Source: Flectobacillus sp. BAB-3569
Lineage (GTDB): Bacteria; Bacteroidota; Bacteroidia; Cytophagales; Spirosomataceae
Length of the DNA stretch: 64,000 nucleotides
Direction of reading: 5' to 3'
Assembly: GCF_002270355.1 (NCBI RefSeq)
Contig: NZ_NJFZ01000003.1
Location: 160,307 to 224,306, forward strand
Shown: piece by piece, positions 29,299 through 38,032 of the stretch
Position numbering within the stretch: the stretch's first letter is position 1
Layout: every line of letters begins with the position of its first letter
The notes under the pieces: generated by a model
What the model saw: the letters and a program-made list of their open reading frames with translations, nothing else
The model's database searches: none
Told to the model about the DNA's origin: nothing
Translations under genes and position numbers: made by a program

Positions 29299-29733
29299 AT
29301 GCAAATCAAACTGGTTCAATCACATGAAGATTTGCTTCGATGCTTTCCCGTAATACACGAGCTACGACCACATCTTACTGTAGAGCGTTTTGTGGAAATG
29401 TATGAGCAAATGCAAAAGGAGTCCTATCAAATCGCTTTTGTCGAAGAACCAAATCAAGAAATTTGGTCAGCCGTAGGATTCAGATGTATGAATCTGTTTT
29501 ATGCTGGCAAAATTATCTATATCGACGACCTCAGTACATTGCCCCAAGCGCGTGGAAAAGGTCGAGCCAGTCAGCTCTTAGATTTTATCAAACAGTATGC
29601 TATCGAACTAGGCTGTGACGCCATTCACCTCGATTCGGGTCATCAACGCCACGATGCACATCGTTTGTATCTTCAAAAGAAATTTAGAATTGCTAGCCAC
29701 CATTTTATTGTAGAACTTCCCAAAAACACGTAA
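29299..29733 (+). CDS. GNAT-family N-acetyltransferase
   Basis: A 144-residue GNAT acetyltransferase. The acetyl-CoA binding block is seen as IDDLSTLPQARGKGRASQLL, where the Q-x-R-G-K-G segment is the pyrophosphate-binding loop. It is followed by LGCDAIHLDSGHQRHDAHRLY and a LQKKFRIASHHF end. The substrate cannot be inferred. It ends 5 bp before the sufS start codon, so it is very likely co-transcribed with sufS and may be a passenger of, or accessory to, the SUF cluster. Confidence 0.88.
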   Translation: MQIKLVQSHEDLLRCFPVIHELRPHLTVERFVEMYEQMQKESYQIAFVEEPNQEIWSAVGFRCMNLFYAGKIIYIDDLSTLPQARGKGRASQLLDFIKQYAIELGCDAIHLDSGHQRHDAHRLYLQKKFRIASHHFIVELPKNT

Positions 29734-29738
29734 CTGCC

Positions 29739-30971
29739 ATGACACTCACCGAAATTGTAGATATTCAAAAAATCAGAGCAGACTTTCCTGTACTAGATCA
29801 AGAAATCAATGGGAAAAAATTAGTGTATTTTGATAATGCGGCCACAACTCAAAAGCCTATCGCTGTTATCAATGCACTGAAGCATTATTATGAATTTGAT
29901 AATGCCAATATTCACCGTGGGATTCACACTTTGGCCGAACGTGCTACGCGTGATTTTGAAGCTACACGTGAAGCAGTACGTAAATTTTTGGGAGCCGCTT
30001 CGACCGAAGAAATTATCTTTACTTCTGGTACTACCAATGGTATCAATTTAGTAGCGAGTACTTACGGACGTAAGTTTATCAAAGAAGGTGACGAAATCAT
30101 TATCTCAGGACTTGAGCACCATTCGAATATCGTACCTTGGCAAATGCTTTGTGAAGAGAAAGGTATTACGCTCAAAGTAATTCCAGTAAACGATCGTGGC
30201 GAGTTGGATATGGAGGTATACGACCAATTACTTTCTGAAAAAGTAAAATTGGTTTCGGTAAACCATGTGTCAAACGCCTTGGGAACGATTAACCCAGTAA
30301 AAGAAATTATCGCCAAAGCACATGCAGTAGGAGCGGTAGTGATGATTGATGGTGCACAGGCAACTTCTCACTTAGACATTGATGTGCAAGATTTAGACGC
30401 AGATTTTTATGCGTTTTCAGCACATAAATTGTACGGACCAACAGGCGTTGGTGCTTTGTACGGCAAAAAAGCCTTACTAGAAGCCATGCCTCCTTATATG
30501 GGTGGTGGTGAGATGATTAAAGAAGTGACTTTTGAAAAAACTACCTACAATGAACTTCCTTACAAATTCGAAGCAGGTACACCAAATATCGCTGATGTAG
30601 TAGCACTCAAAGCTGCATTGGAATACATGGACTCAATCGGTCGTGATAAAATTGCGGCTCATGAGGATATGCTTTTGCAATATGCTACTGAGCAATTATT
30701 ACAAATCGAAGGTTTAAGAATGATTGGCGAGGCTAAAAATAAAGTTTCGGTTGCTAGTTTTGTGATTGAGGGGATTCACCCACAAGATATTGGCGTTTTA
30801 TTAGACAATTTGGGAGTTGCAGTACGTACAGGTCACCACTGTACACAACCTTTGATGAAACGTTTTAATATTCTTGGAACTACAAGAGCCTCTTTTGCGG
30901 TTTATAATACAATTGAGGAAGTTGATCGTTTAATCGCTGGTCTTCACCGTGTGAAGAAAATGCTTGCTTAA
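29739..30971 (+). CDS. sufS: SufS cysteine desulfurase
   Basis: A 410-residue PLP-dependent, group II cysteine desulfurase that takes sulfur from cysteine as an enzyme persulfide. The PLP lysine is K230 in FSAHKLYGPTG, the catalytic cysteine is C368 in VRTGHHCTQPLM, and the N-terminal block is YFDNAATTQKP. The length is typical of SufS. It hands sulfur to SufE, whose gene follows 98 bp later. Confidence 0.96.
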   Translation: MTLTEIVDIQKIRADFPVLDQEINGKKLVYFDNAATTQKPIAVINALKHYYEFDNANIHRGIHTLAERATRDFEATREAVRKFLGAASTEEIIFTSGTTNGINLVASTYGRKFIKEGDEIIISGLEHHSNIVPWQMLCEEKGITLKVIPVNDRGELDMEVYDQLLSEKVKLVSVNHVSNALGTINPVKEIIAKAHAVGAVVMIDGAQATSHLDIDVQDLDADFYAFSAHKLYGPTGVGALYGKKALLEAMPPYMGGGEMIKEVTFEKTTYNELPYKFEAGTPNIADVVALKAALEYMDSIGRDKIAAHEDMLLQYATEQLLQIEGLRMIGEAKNKVSVASFVIEGIHPQDIGVLLDNLGVAVRTGHHCTQPLMKRFNILGTTRASFAVYNTIEEVDRLIAGLHRVKKMLA

Positions 30972-31069
30972 TATTGTAAGTTTTACAAAGTGAACAAAAA
31001 GTAAAAGAACAAACTGATAGAAATATCTACTTTTGCTTATTCAAAATTCACTCATTGAAATAGATACTA

Positions 31070-31486
31070 ATGACCATTAACGAAATTCAAGACGAAATCA
31101 TCGAAGAGTTCGCACTTTTTGATGACTGGGCAGATAAATACGAGTACATTATTGATATGGGCAAAAAGCTAAAAGGCTTACCCCAAGATCAAAAAACTGA
31201 AGATAATATTATCAAAGGTTGTCAAAGTCAGGTGTGGCTTAATGCCCATAAAGAAGGAGACAACTTGATATTCGAAGCCGATTCTGAAGCCGTAATTGTA
31301 AAAGGATTAGTAAGTATGTTGATTAGAGTATTATCAGGGCATTCTCCAAAAGAAATCGCTGAATCAGAACTTTACTTCATTGACCAAATTGGTATGAGTC
31401 AGCATTTAGCTCAAACTCGTTCAAACGGTTTGGTTTCGATGGTAAAACAAATGAAGAATTACGCAATTGCTTACCAACTCAAGTAA
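31070..31486 (+). CDS. sufE: SufE sulfur-transfer protein
   Basis: A 138-residue SufE-family protein that accepts sulfane sulfur from SufS and passes it to the SufBCD scaffold. The acceptor cysteine is C51 in IIKGCQSQVW, and the later block VKGLVSMLIRVLSGHSPKEI is typical. It lies between sufS and a DUF59 gene (63 bp gap). Confidence 0.95.
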   Translation: MTINEIQDEIIEEFALFDDWADKYEYIIDMGKKLKGLPQDQKTEDNIIKGCQSQVWLNAHKEGDNLIFEADSEAVIVKGLVSMLIRVLSGHSPKEIAESELYFIDQIGMSQHLAQTRSNGLVSMVKQMKNYAIAYQLK

Positions 31487-31549
31487 GCATTGTTGAGAAA
31501 AGACATTACTATCTTTTTATAAACCACTTAACAAGTTTTTTACAAAACA

Positions 31550-31861
31550 ATGACTGAGGAAGAATTAAAAGAAGAAGTTATTGGGGCGCTTAAAAAGGTA
31601 TATGACCCCGAAATTCCTGTAGATGTATATGAATTGGGTTTGATTTATGACATCAAGGTTTTTCCAGTAAATAACATATACATTCTCATGACCTTGACTT
31701 CGCCTTCTTGCCCATCAGCGGAGCAAATTCCTGTTGAAATTGAGCAAAAAGTTAGAGAAATTGAGGGTGTTTCTGACGTAAGTGTTGAGCTTACTTTTGA
31801 CCCACCATATTCACAAGATATGATGTCCGAAGTGGCAAAACTTGAGCTAGGGTTTATGTAG
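31550..31861 (+). CDS. SufT-like DUF59 (MIP18 family) Fe-S protein
   Basis: A 103-residue MIP18/DUF59 protein. The signature DPEIPVDVYELGLIYDI is near the N-terminus, and TSPSCPSAEQIP carries the conserved cysteine. FDPPYSQDMMSEVAKLELG is the usual end. Small DUF59 proteins at the end of SUF operons (SufT) help Fe-S maturation or delivery. PaaD-like proteins share the fold, but the SUF context favours SufT. Confidence 0.9.
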   Translation: MTEEELKEEVIGALKKVYDPEIPVDVYELGLIYDIKVFPVNNIYILMTLTSPSCPSAEQIPVEIEQKVREIEGVSDVSVELTFDPPYSQDMMSEVAKLELGFM

Positions 31862-31875
31862 TCGATGGCTGTAGG

Positions 31876-31896
31876 CAATAGGCGATAAGCCTATTG
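31876..31896. repeat. Short R4-type hairpin
   Basis: CAATAGGC-gataa-GCCTATTG, a perfect 8-bp stem, lies 15 bp after the DUF59 stop codon. It is made of the TAGGC words of the R4 family and has no T run. Confidence 0.5.
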
Positions 31897-31960
31897 ATTA
31901 TTGCTCAATTACGTTTATTTTAAAGAAATTCCAAATTTTTAAATTTGTTTATAAGTAATT

Positions 31961-32374
31961 ATGTATCCAGAACATTTAGTGGCTCCAATGAGAGCTGATA
32001 TCGTAGAAGGTGGTTTCAAAGAATTGAAATCAGCAAGTGAAGTAGATTCAGTAATGACAGAAAAAGGCACTACTTTGGTGTTTATCAACTCAGTTTGTGG
32101 TTGTTCTGCTCGTACTGCTCGTCCAGGCGTGAAAGAAGCGGTTTGGAATTCGGCTAAGAAACCAGATCATTTGTTTACTGTTTTCGCTGGTGTTGACCAA
32201 GATGCTACTGCAAAAGTACGTGAGTACTCTTTGCCTTACGCTCCATCATCTCCATCGATTGCACTTTTCAAAGATGGTGATTTAGTTCATTTTGTTGAGC
32301 GTCACCACATCGAAGGTCGTTCGGCTGAGATGATTGCTGCTCACCTTGAAATGGTATTCGAAGAGTTTTGTTAA
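31961..32374 (+). CDS. Bacilliredoxin (BrxA/BrxB, YphP/YqiW family)
   Basis: A 137-residue thioredoxin-fold protein with the CGC active site, C46-G-C48 in SVCGCSARTARPG, defining the bacilliredoxin family. In Bacillus these remove bacillithiol from oxidised protein thiols. Many Bacteroidetes keep the family with bacillithiol or an unidentified thiol. It is the last gene of the SUF run (99 bp after the DUF59 gene) and is followed by a strong terminator, which suggests a link between thiol redox and Fe-S assembly. Confidence 0.92.
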   Translation: MYPEHLVAPMRADIVEGGFKELKSASEVDSVMTEKGTTLVFINSVCGCSARTARPGVKEAVWNSAKKPDHLFTVFAGVDQDATAKVREYSLPYAPSSPSIALFKDGDLVHFVERHHIEGRSAEMIAAHLEMVFEEFC

Positions 32375-32388
32375 TCGTTGGTTAACCA

Positions 32389-32431
32389 AAACAAAAAATC
32401 CCCAAAGTCAGACTTTGGGGATTTTTTGTTA
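32389..32431. terminator. Bidirectional terminator between bacilliredoxin and TPR genes
   Basis: AACAAAAAATCCCCAAAGTC pairs with GACTTTGGGGATTTTTTGTT around a single-base centre. A and T runs on both sides let it serve both convergent genes. Confidence 0.92.
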
Positions 32432-32441
32432 CAAAAGATTT

Positions 32442-33845
32442 TTACTTTTTCTGATATTGCTCAATAATTCGATAAATTGCTTTTTGAGTTTCTAAATTTT
32501 TGAAATATTCGAACATGATTTCATGACCATCAAAATTGAGAATCAATCCTGTTTCCAAGTAATTAAAAGCCTCTCTATATTTTCCTGCCTTAATCAAATA
32601 AATCGAAGCGCGATAATACAATTCGGATTCTTCTGGTAATTCGTCGATAGCACTCAACATCAAGTTGGCAGCATCGTCATAATTTCCTTGTTCATGGTTC
32701 AATACCGACCATTTAATCCACGCTTCTGTATTTTGAGGGTCTAACTCAGCCGCTTTTTGATAGGCTTCTAAAGCCGAAACCAAACTGCCCAAATTGGCCT
32801 CAGCATCGGCTAATGCGAGCCAGTAATAGGTATTGTGTTTATTGAGTTCAAGGGCTTTTCTAAGAAAATGAATGGCTTCAAACCATTTCTTTTTCTCACA
32901 CAAACAAATACCTACGCCAAAGTAACCATCATCCCAAAGTGGGTCTAATTTGATGGCGTCCTTGTAATAATGCATTGCCTCATCAAAGCGCTCTTGGCGC
33001 TCGATACTTGCTCCTAAACAACAATATACTTCTGGACTTTTATCTTCATGCTCTAAACAATAGCGATAACATTCTTCTGCCTTAGTCCAATTCGTCAAAT
33101 TCATGTAGGCATTTCCTAAATTGAAATAAGCCGAAGCAAAATCGTCTTGAATAGCCACGGCATATTCATAGGCATTAGCTGCCTCTTCAAATCGTCCTAA
33201 TTTAGAATAGGCAATACCGATATTATACCAAGCATTTTGTGAATAAGGATCATTGTCGATAAAACTTTCGTAGTAAGGAAGACTTTCTTCTAGCTTACCC
33301 GTTATCTCCAAGCTATTGGCCAGCTCATACAGGGCATTTTCATTGTTGGGGTTTACTTCAATTGCCTGTTTGAAAGCCGCTACCGCATTGTGATGACGCT
33401 CCCAACTTTGGTATGCTAAGCCAATATGGTAATACACCTCATCTTTATCTTCAGCGTTTTCGAGGGTTTCAGTCAAGGTTGCAATAGCCGCTTGATAGTC
33501 GCCTTTGAGGCTGTAAATGGTTCCTTTTAAAAAAGTAATATCGTTGTCAGATGGATTAAACAACTCGGCACGAGCCAAAATTTCTAGTGCTTCATCATAC
33601 TCACCAAGGCTGGAACTGAGTTCGGCTTTGCATAGCATCAACTCAACCGAATAAGGATACTGCTCAAGTGCGATTTCGCAAGCTTGAGAAGCCTCTTCGA
33701 ATTTTCCTTCCTCCATATAATGCTCTACAATTTGCTCAAAAGTATCTAAGTCGAAAAAAGAGCTCTCGGCACGTTTTAACATAGATTCAAAACGTTTTAC
33801 CGATTGGAGAACATCTTCATGACGGTCTTCAAAGTCTTGTTCCAT
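32442..33845 (-). CDS. Tetratricopeptide repeat protein
   Basis: A 467-residue cytoplasmic protein made almost entirely of about a dozen TPR units (for example EVYYHIGLAYQSWERHHNAVAAF and DPYSQNAWYNIGIAYSKLGRFEEAA). There is no signal peptide, membrane segment or enzymatic domain. TPR arrays mediate protein-protein contacts; the partner is unknown. A short charged N-terminus (MEQDFEDRHEDVLQ) precedes the repeats. It is monocistronic, with a 326-bp spacer to the next gene upstream. Confidence 0.88.
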   Translation of the reverse strand: MEQDFEDRHEDVLQSVKRFESMLKRAESSFFDLDTFEQIVEHYMEEGKFEEASQACEIALEQYPYSVELMLCKAELSSSLGEYDEALEILARAELFNPSDNDITFLKGTIYSLKGDYQAAIATLTETLENAEDKDEVYYHIGLAYQSWERHHNAVAAFKQAIEVNPNNENALYELANSLEITGKLEESLPYYESFIDNDPYSQNAWYNIGIAYSKLGRFEEAANAYEYAVAIQDDFASAYFNLGNAYMNLTNWTKAEECYRYCLEHEDKSPEVYCCLGASIERQERFDEAMHYYKDAIKLDPLWDDGYFGVGICLCEKKKWFEAIHFLRKALELNKHNTYYWLALADAEANLGSLVSALEAYQKAAELDPQNTEAWIKWSVLNHEQGNYDDAANLMLSAIDELPEESELYYRASIYLIKAGKYREAFNYLETGLILNFDGHEIMFEYFKNLETQKAIYRIIEQYQKK

Positions 33846-34171
33846 AATGGTTATAATTGGATAAGATACAATTAATACGAGGTGAAATAACGTTTTTGAT
33901 TCTTACAATGCCTAATAGCTAGAAATTATAAGAAGTTATTAATAGGGGAACAATCTTCCACAATTATTTTTTACAAAACGACTATTGCTAAGATAAGATT
34001 TTATTTTGAAAATTGCAAACGAGAATCTTCCCGAAAACCTGTCTGGATTAGCTCGAATTAGTTTTGTATTTTTCTAATATGTATCTGTGTTCTATTGTTC
34101 AGTCTCGATACTTAATTGATTGAATGAAAGTTGATTAGTTTATCAAGAATGGCAAGAGTAATCCGTCTTAT
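33846..34171. other. Intergenic region without recognised features
   Basis: It holds the TPR gene promoter and the 3' end of the DinB-like gene. I see no repeat, clear promoter box or hairpin. Confidence 0.4.
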
Positions 34172-34624
34172 TTACGCCTTATCTAACAAGCGTCGGTGAT
34201 AATTGATTTGACCGAGATGATAGGTAAGGTGAGTAGTAAGATGTGTTAATAAATAGCCTGTTGATGTTTTTTGTTCGAAAACTAATTGAGGATATATTTC
34301 CTCTAAAGCCTCTTCTGGTAAATTATTGAGACTTTCTTTGATTACATCGAGTGTATCACTGATTTTGTTGACAAGTTCTTTTTTTGATAAACCTTTTTGA
34401 GAAAACTCTAAAGGTCTATTTCTGATATACCCCGTTTTGCCAATTTCAGCGCCAATATAGGTATTCAGATTTCCTACTAAATGAAGTACTAAGTTTCCTG
34501 CTGAATTATTAATTTCAGGAACAATCGCCCAAATGTTCTCTTCTTGCGAATATTGTACAATTTCGGCTTTAAGTTTTTGTAAATCTCGTTCAAACAGCTG
34601 TATTAAAATAGGAATTACATTCAT
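34172..34624 (-). CDS. DinB/DUF1572-like four-helix protein
   Basis: A 150-residue DinB-superfamily protein. The probable metal-binding histidines are H48 in NLVLHLVGN plus H132 and H136 in THLTYHLGQ, with H128 nearby. The conserved pattern GNLVLHLVGNL...YHLGQINYHR is typical. The superfamily includes thiol-dependent (mycothiol/bacillithiol) transferases and many proteins of unknown role. A link to the bacilliredoxin 2 kb away is possible but not shown. Confidence 0.82.
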   Translation of the reverse strand: MNVIPILIQLFERDLQKLKAEIVQYSQEENIWAIVPEINNSAGNLVLHLVGNLNTYIGAEIGKTGYIRNRPLEFSQKGLSKKELVNKISDTLDVIKESLNNLPEEALEEIYPQLVFEQKTSTGYLLTHLTTHLTYHLGQINYHRRLLDKA

Positions 34625-34716
34625 GGTTCGGGGGCTAAATCAAATAAAAATAGAGTTTATAAAATGATGGTTCGTGTTAGTAATTGAATGGAAAAACGAT
34701 AGCGCCTCTCTATTAT

Positions 34717-35715
34717 TTAAGCTTGTTTTTTTAACAAATTTTGCGAAACTCGGGTAATTGTCTCATCAAAACTTCTGAAATTAAAATTCAATTGTTTTTT
34801 GATTTTGGCATTATCAAAATAGAAATTAAACTTGGACGAACGTGCAGTTTCTTTGGTCAGGATAGGAGTACTTCCAGTTAGCCAACTTCTCAGAGCCTCT
34901 ACTCGCCAAAGTATTTCAGAAATGGTATTTGATACCGCCTTGGTTGGCGCTTTTTTTCCTAATGATTGGGATACTTTCTCGAAGAAGTTTTGAAAAGAAA
35001 TCGTACCAGCGTTCAGAACAAACCTTTCGCCCACAATATCAGATGTTACAAGCTGATAGACACATTCAGAAAGGTCAAGGATGTCTACATAGTTGAGGCT
35101 TCCTTTGGGATAATAAGTAGGTTCGCTGTTGGCATATTTGAATAGCTGGGTCGAACTTTTATTCCAATCTGCTTCTCCCAGAATTACCGATGGATTGACA
35201 ATTACTGCATTAAGCCCTTCGGCTACGCCTCGCCATACTTCCATTTCTGCCAAATACTTACTTTTAGCATAATTGGAATTGAGCGGATCTTCTTCCCAAG
35301 TAGATTTTTCATTAAGGGTTACTTGTTGGCCCTCAACATATTCTTGGGGTAATTTTCTGCCAAGTGCGGCTACAGAACTAATGAAGCAAACTTTTCGAAT
35401 ACCCGCGTCCAAACAAGCATTAACGACATTGGCAGTCCCCTCGATGTTGACTTTATTCATCAGCTCGGCATCTTTGGGCGCAAAGGAAACAACCGCAGCA
35501 GCATGGATAACAATGTCGATACCTACCAAGGCTTTTTCCAATGACAAAACATCTAGCACATCGCCCTCAAGCCAATGGATTTGAGATTGAATATCAGTCA
35601 CTAGAGACAAATCACTGTTGGCACGACGAAACCCCGCGACTTGATGTCCTTTGTCCAAAAAATGTTTGGCAACAAAGCTTCCGACTAATCCTGTTATACC
35701 TGTTATTAATACCAT
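34717..35715 (-). CDS. NAD-dependent epimerase/dehydratase (extended SDR)
   Basis: A 332-residue extended short-chain dehydrogenase. The Rossmann motif GITGLVGS is at the N-terminus (~5-12), and the catalytic YxxxK is NYAKSKYLAEM. IVIHAAAVVSFAPKD and VIVNPSVILGEADW are usual blocks for the dihydroflavonol-reductase-like group. The frame is open 14 codons upstream to 35757, but the ATG at 35715 directly precedes the nucleotide-binding strand, so it is chosen. The substrate is unknown. It is divergent from the Ppx/GppA gene. Confidence 0.88.
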   Translation of the reverse strand: MVLITGITGLVGSFVAKHFLDKGHQVAGFRRANSDLSLVTDIQSQIHWLEGDVLDVLSLEKALVGIDIVIHAAAVVSFAPKDAELMNKVNIEGTANVVNACLDAGIRKVCFISSVAALGRKLPQEYVEGQQVTLNEKSTWEEDPLNSNYAKSKYLAEMEVWRGVAEGLNAVIVNPSVILGEADWNKSSTQLFKYANSEPTYYPKGSLNYVDILDLSECVYQLVTSDIVGERFVLNAGTISFQNFFEKVSQSLGKKAPTKAVSNTISEILWRVEALRSWLTGSTPILTKETARSSKFNFYFDNAKIKKQLNFNFRSFDETITRVSQNLLKKQA

Positions 35716-35843
35716 ACTGTAAAGATAACTATAGAGTTTTTTCCAGACAAAGAACACGAAGTTTTTCGGTGAAAGTTCGTTTGTAGGAGAAGAATCGTGT
35801 TTCTTTGTAATTCACTCAAGGTGAGAAATTAGCGATAGCAAAT

Positions 35844-36773
35844 ATGAGAAAAGCAATTATTGATTTAGGAACGAATACTTTCCAACTCTTGGTAGTTGAA
35901 CAAGAGGGGCAAGATTTTCAAATTATACATGAAGATAGTTATGCTGCCAAAATTGGACAAGGCGGTATTTCGAAAGGTATTATTACTCAAGAAGGAATAG
36001 CTAGAGCTATTGTAGGATTAAATTATTTTAAGACCATTTTAGAAAAAGAGGATGTGTCACTAGCAAATGTAAAAGCTATGGCAACCAGCGCGGTACGGAA
36101 TGCTTCAAATGGTCAAGAATTTTGTGAAAAAATTGTTGAAGCCACAGGTATCAGTATCCAAGTTATTTCGGGTGATGAAGAAGCAGGGTTGATTTATGAG
36201 GGAGTGAAGCTAGGGACGCAAATCGGACGAACACCGTCGATGATTATTGATATTGGTGGAGGAAGTGTCGAGTTTATCATTTGTGATGCAACAAAGGTTT
36301 TTTGGAAACAAAGTTTTGAGATAGGCGGTCAACGATTGATGGATCAATTTATGAGTACTGACCCTATTTCGCCTCGTTCAGTAGGTTTGATGCGAGATTA
36401 TTTGGAAGATGCTCTTTTGCCGTTGACCAATGCCGTACACCAATATGCTCCTGAATGTATTATTGGCTCGGCAGGTTCGTTTGAGACTTTAGTGGATATG
36501 TATTGGCATAAGCTTCATGGAGAATGGCCGCCAAGAGAACAAGTAAGTTTTGATTTACCGATAAGTTCTTTCAAAGAATCTTTTTTGGCCTTAGTCTCGC
36601 AAGATAGAGAAAAGCGAATGCAAATTCCTGGGATGATAGAGTTACGTGTAGATATGATTGTAGTTGGGGTTTGTTTGATAGATTTTATCCTGAAAAGATA
36701 TGATATTGAGCAAATTAAGGTATCGACTTATGCTTTGAAGGAGGGTGTATTAGCGAAGTTATTGAATCAATAA
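35844..36773 (+). CDS. Ppx/GppA phosphatase family protein
   Basis: A 309-residue ASKHA-fold phosphatase of the exopolyphosphatase/guanosine pentaphosphatase family. Motifs: IDLGTNTFQLLV at the N-terminus, MATSAVRNASN, ISGDEEAGLIYEGV, IDIGGGSVEFII and the C-terminal GSAGSFET. It covers only the ~310-residue catalytic core, as in Bacteroidetes homologues, without the HD domain of long Ppx. It hydrolyses polyphosphate and/or pppGpp; motifs do not decide which. Confidence 0.9.
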   Translation: MRKAIIDLGTNTFQLLVVEQEGQDFQIIHEDSYAAKIGQGGISKGIITQEGIARAIVGLNYFKTILEKEDVSLANVKAMATSAVRNASNGQEFCEKIVEATGISIQVISGDEEAGLIYEGVKLGTQIGRTPSMIIDIGGGSVEFIICDATKVFWKQSFEIGGQRLMDQFMSTDPISPRSVGLMRDYLEDALLPLTNAVHQYAPECIIGSAGSFETLVDMYWHKLHGEWPPREQVSFDLPISSFKESFLALVSQDREKRMQIPGMIELRVDMIVVGVCLIDFILKRYDIEQIKVSTYALKEGVLAKLLNQ

Positions 36774-36789
36774 GGTAGTGAGCAAAGTA

Positions 36790-37050
36790 AAAATAATTTT
36801 ACTCGCTTTAAGCTCTAGGCTTTATGCGGTAGGCTAAAAGTTAAATAGTATTTATCACGAAGTAATAGCAACTTTTGCTTAACGCCTACAGCTTACTGCC
36901 TACAGCGTAATAATGCAATTTTATTTTGCACTATTACTTAAGTATTAGTGCTGAATTATGAGTTGTGAATTGTGAATGTAAAATTTTTAATTATCAGCAT
37001 CTTACATCTTCTGTTGATTAAATATTATTTTGCACTAATACTTAATTTTC
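36790..37050. repeat. R4 inverted repeat followed by a reversed R3 copy
   Basis: 36795-36905 carries TAGGCTTTATGCGGTAGGC and CGCCTACAGCTTACTGCC as imperfect inverted copies (R4). 36931-37045 is an R3 copy in reverse orientation: AGTATTAGTGCTGAATTATG through TGTTGATTAAATATTATTTT. An open frame runs from this repeat into the next gene and could mislead start calling. Confidence 0.65.
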
Positions 37051-37067
37051 CAAAAACTACTGACATA

Positions 37068-37709
37068 ATGCCTTTACACGAAATTCAAGTGACTAAAACC
37101 GCCCGTTATTACACCATTGGCGAGTGGTCGGAAAAAACACGTAAAGTGATTTTCGTACTACATGGTTACGGACAGTTAGGAGAGTTTTTTATCCAAAAGT
37201 TTAAAGAATTAGCATCAGAAAATACTTTAATTGTTGCGCCTGAGGCATTATCAAGGTTCTACCTTAATGGATTTTCGGGTAGGGTAGGAGCAACTTGGAT
37301 GACCAAAGAGTCGAGAGATACCGAAATTTTGGATTACCTCAATTACCTCAATAAATTGTTGGATACCATATTGTTGGATTTGAATCCTTTCGATGTAGAG
37401 ATGGAATTGTTGGGTTTTTCTCAGGGTTGTGCTACTGCTGCAAGATGGTTTGAAGTACAATCAGAAGCATTTCAAAGATTAATTCTTTGGGCAGGGTATT
37501 TTTCGGAAGGCATATCAGAGGTAGTGAGTCCTTCCCATTTTGCAGATAAACCTCTGGTGTATGTGTATGGGAAAAAAGATGAAATTTTGGAGCAAGCAAA
37601 TTTTGATGATTTTCTAAAGTCGTTGAAACAAGCTGTTCCTTCCATCGAAATTATTGAATTTGAAGGAGGACATCAGATCAATACGAAGGTGCTGAAACAA
37701 ATTTTTTGA
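37068..37709 (+). CDS. Alpha/beta-hydrolase, phospholipase/carboxylesterase-like
   Basis: A 213-residue serine hydrolase. The nucleophile is S118 in GFSQG, the probable acid is D171 in YGKKDE, the histidine is H202 in EGGHQI, and the oxyanion region is LHGYGQ. It resembles the small carboxylesterase/phospholipase family (PF02230). The frame is open 32 codons further, but that extension is translated R3 repeat; the same peptide appears in unrelated repeat copies near 56.8 and 57.1 kb. The ATG at 37068 is therefore the start. The physiological ester is unknown. Confidence 0.85.
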   Translation: MPLHEIQVTKTARYYTIGEWSEKTRKVIFVLHGYGQLGEFFIQKFKELASENTLIVAPEALSRFYLNGFSGRVGATWMTKESRDTEILDYLNYLNKLLDTILLDLNPFDVEMELLGFSQGCATAARWFEVQSEAFQRLILWAGYFSEGISEVVSPSHFADKPLVYVYGKKDEILEQANFDDFLKSLKQAVPSIEIIEFEGGHQINTKVLKQIF

Positions 37710-38032
37710 GTCGGTGCTTCATTTTTATCAAACGGTAAAAAGAAAGTCGTTTTTCTATGCTACTTTAGTAAAATGAAGTTTTTGGATAAGTATAATAACT
37801 ACTTTAAACTCATACCCTACAGTACAGCAACTGGCTTTTTTTTGACTTAGTTATATCATATTACTTAAATTTTTTCGTTAAACTTGTTGAAAATTTAGTT
37901 CGTACAAGTAACAACTCGTGCGACAATCGCAATAATTTGCAATTAAGGTAACTCAATAATTAATCAATTTCCTACAAATCAAATTAGCCGTATTTTTCAA
38001 TTATAAAAATACGCTTTTACCTGTAAAAACTT
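37710..38032 (+). other. Leader region of the ExbB/ExbD operon
   Basis: No gene. A 9-bp hairpin, CGTATTTTT-caattat-AAAAATACG, lies at 37989-38013, 20 bp before the exbB ATG, where it could affect translation. Confidence 0.45.
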
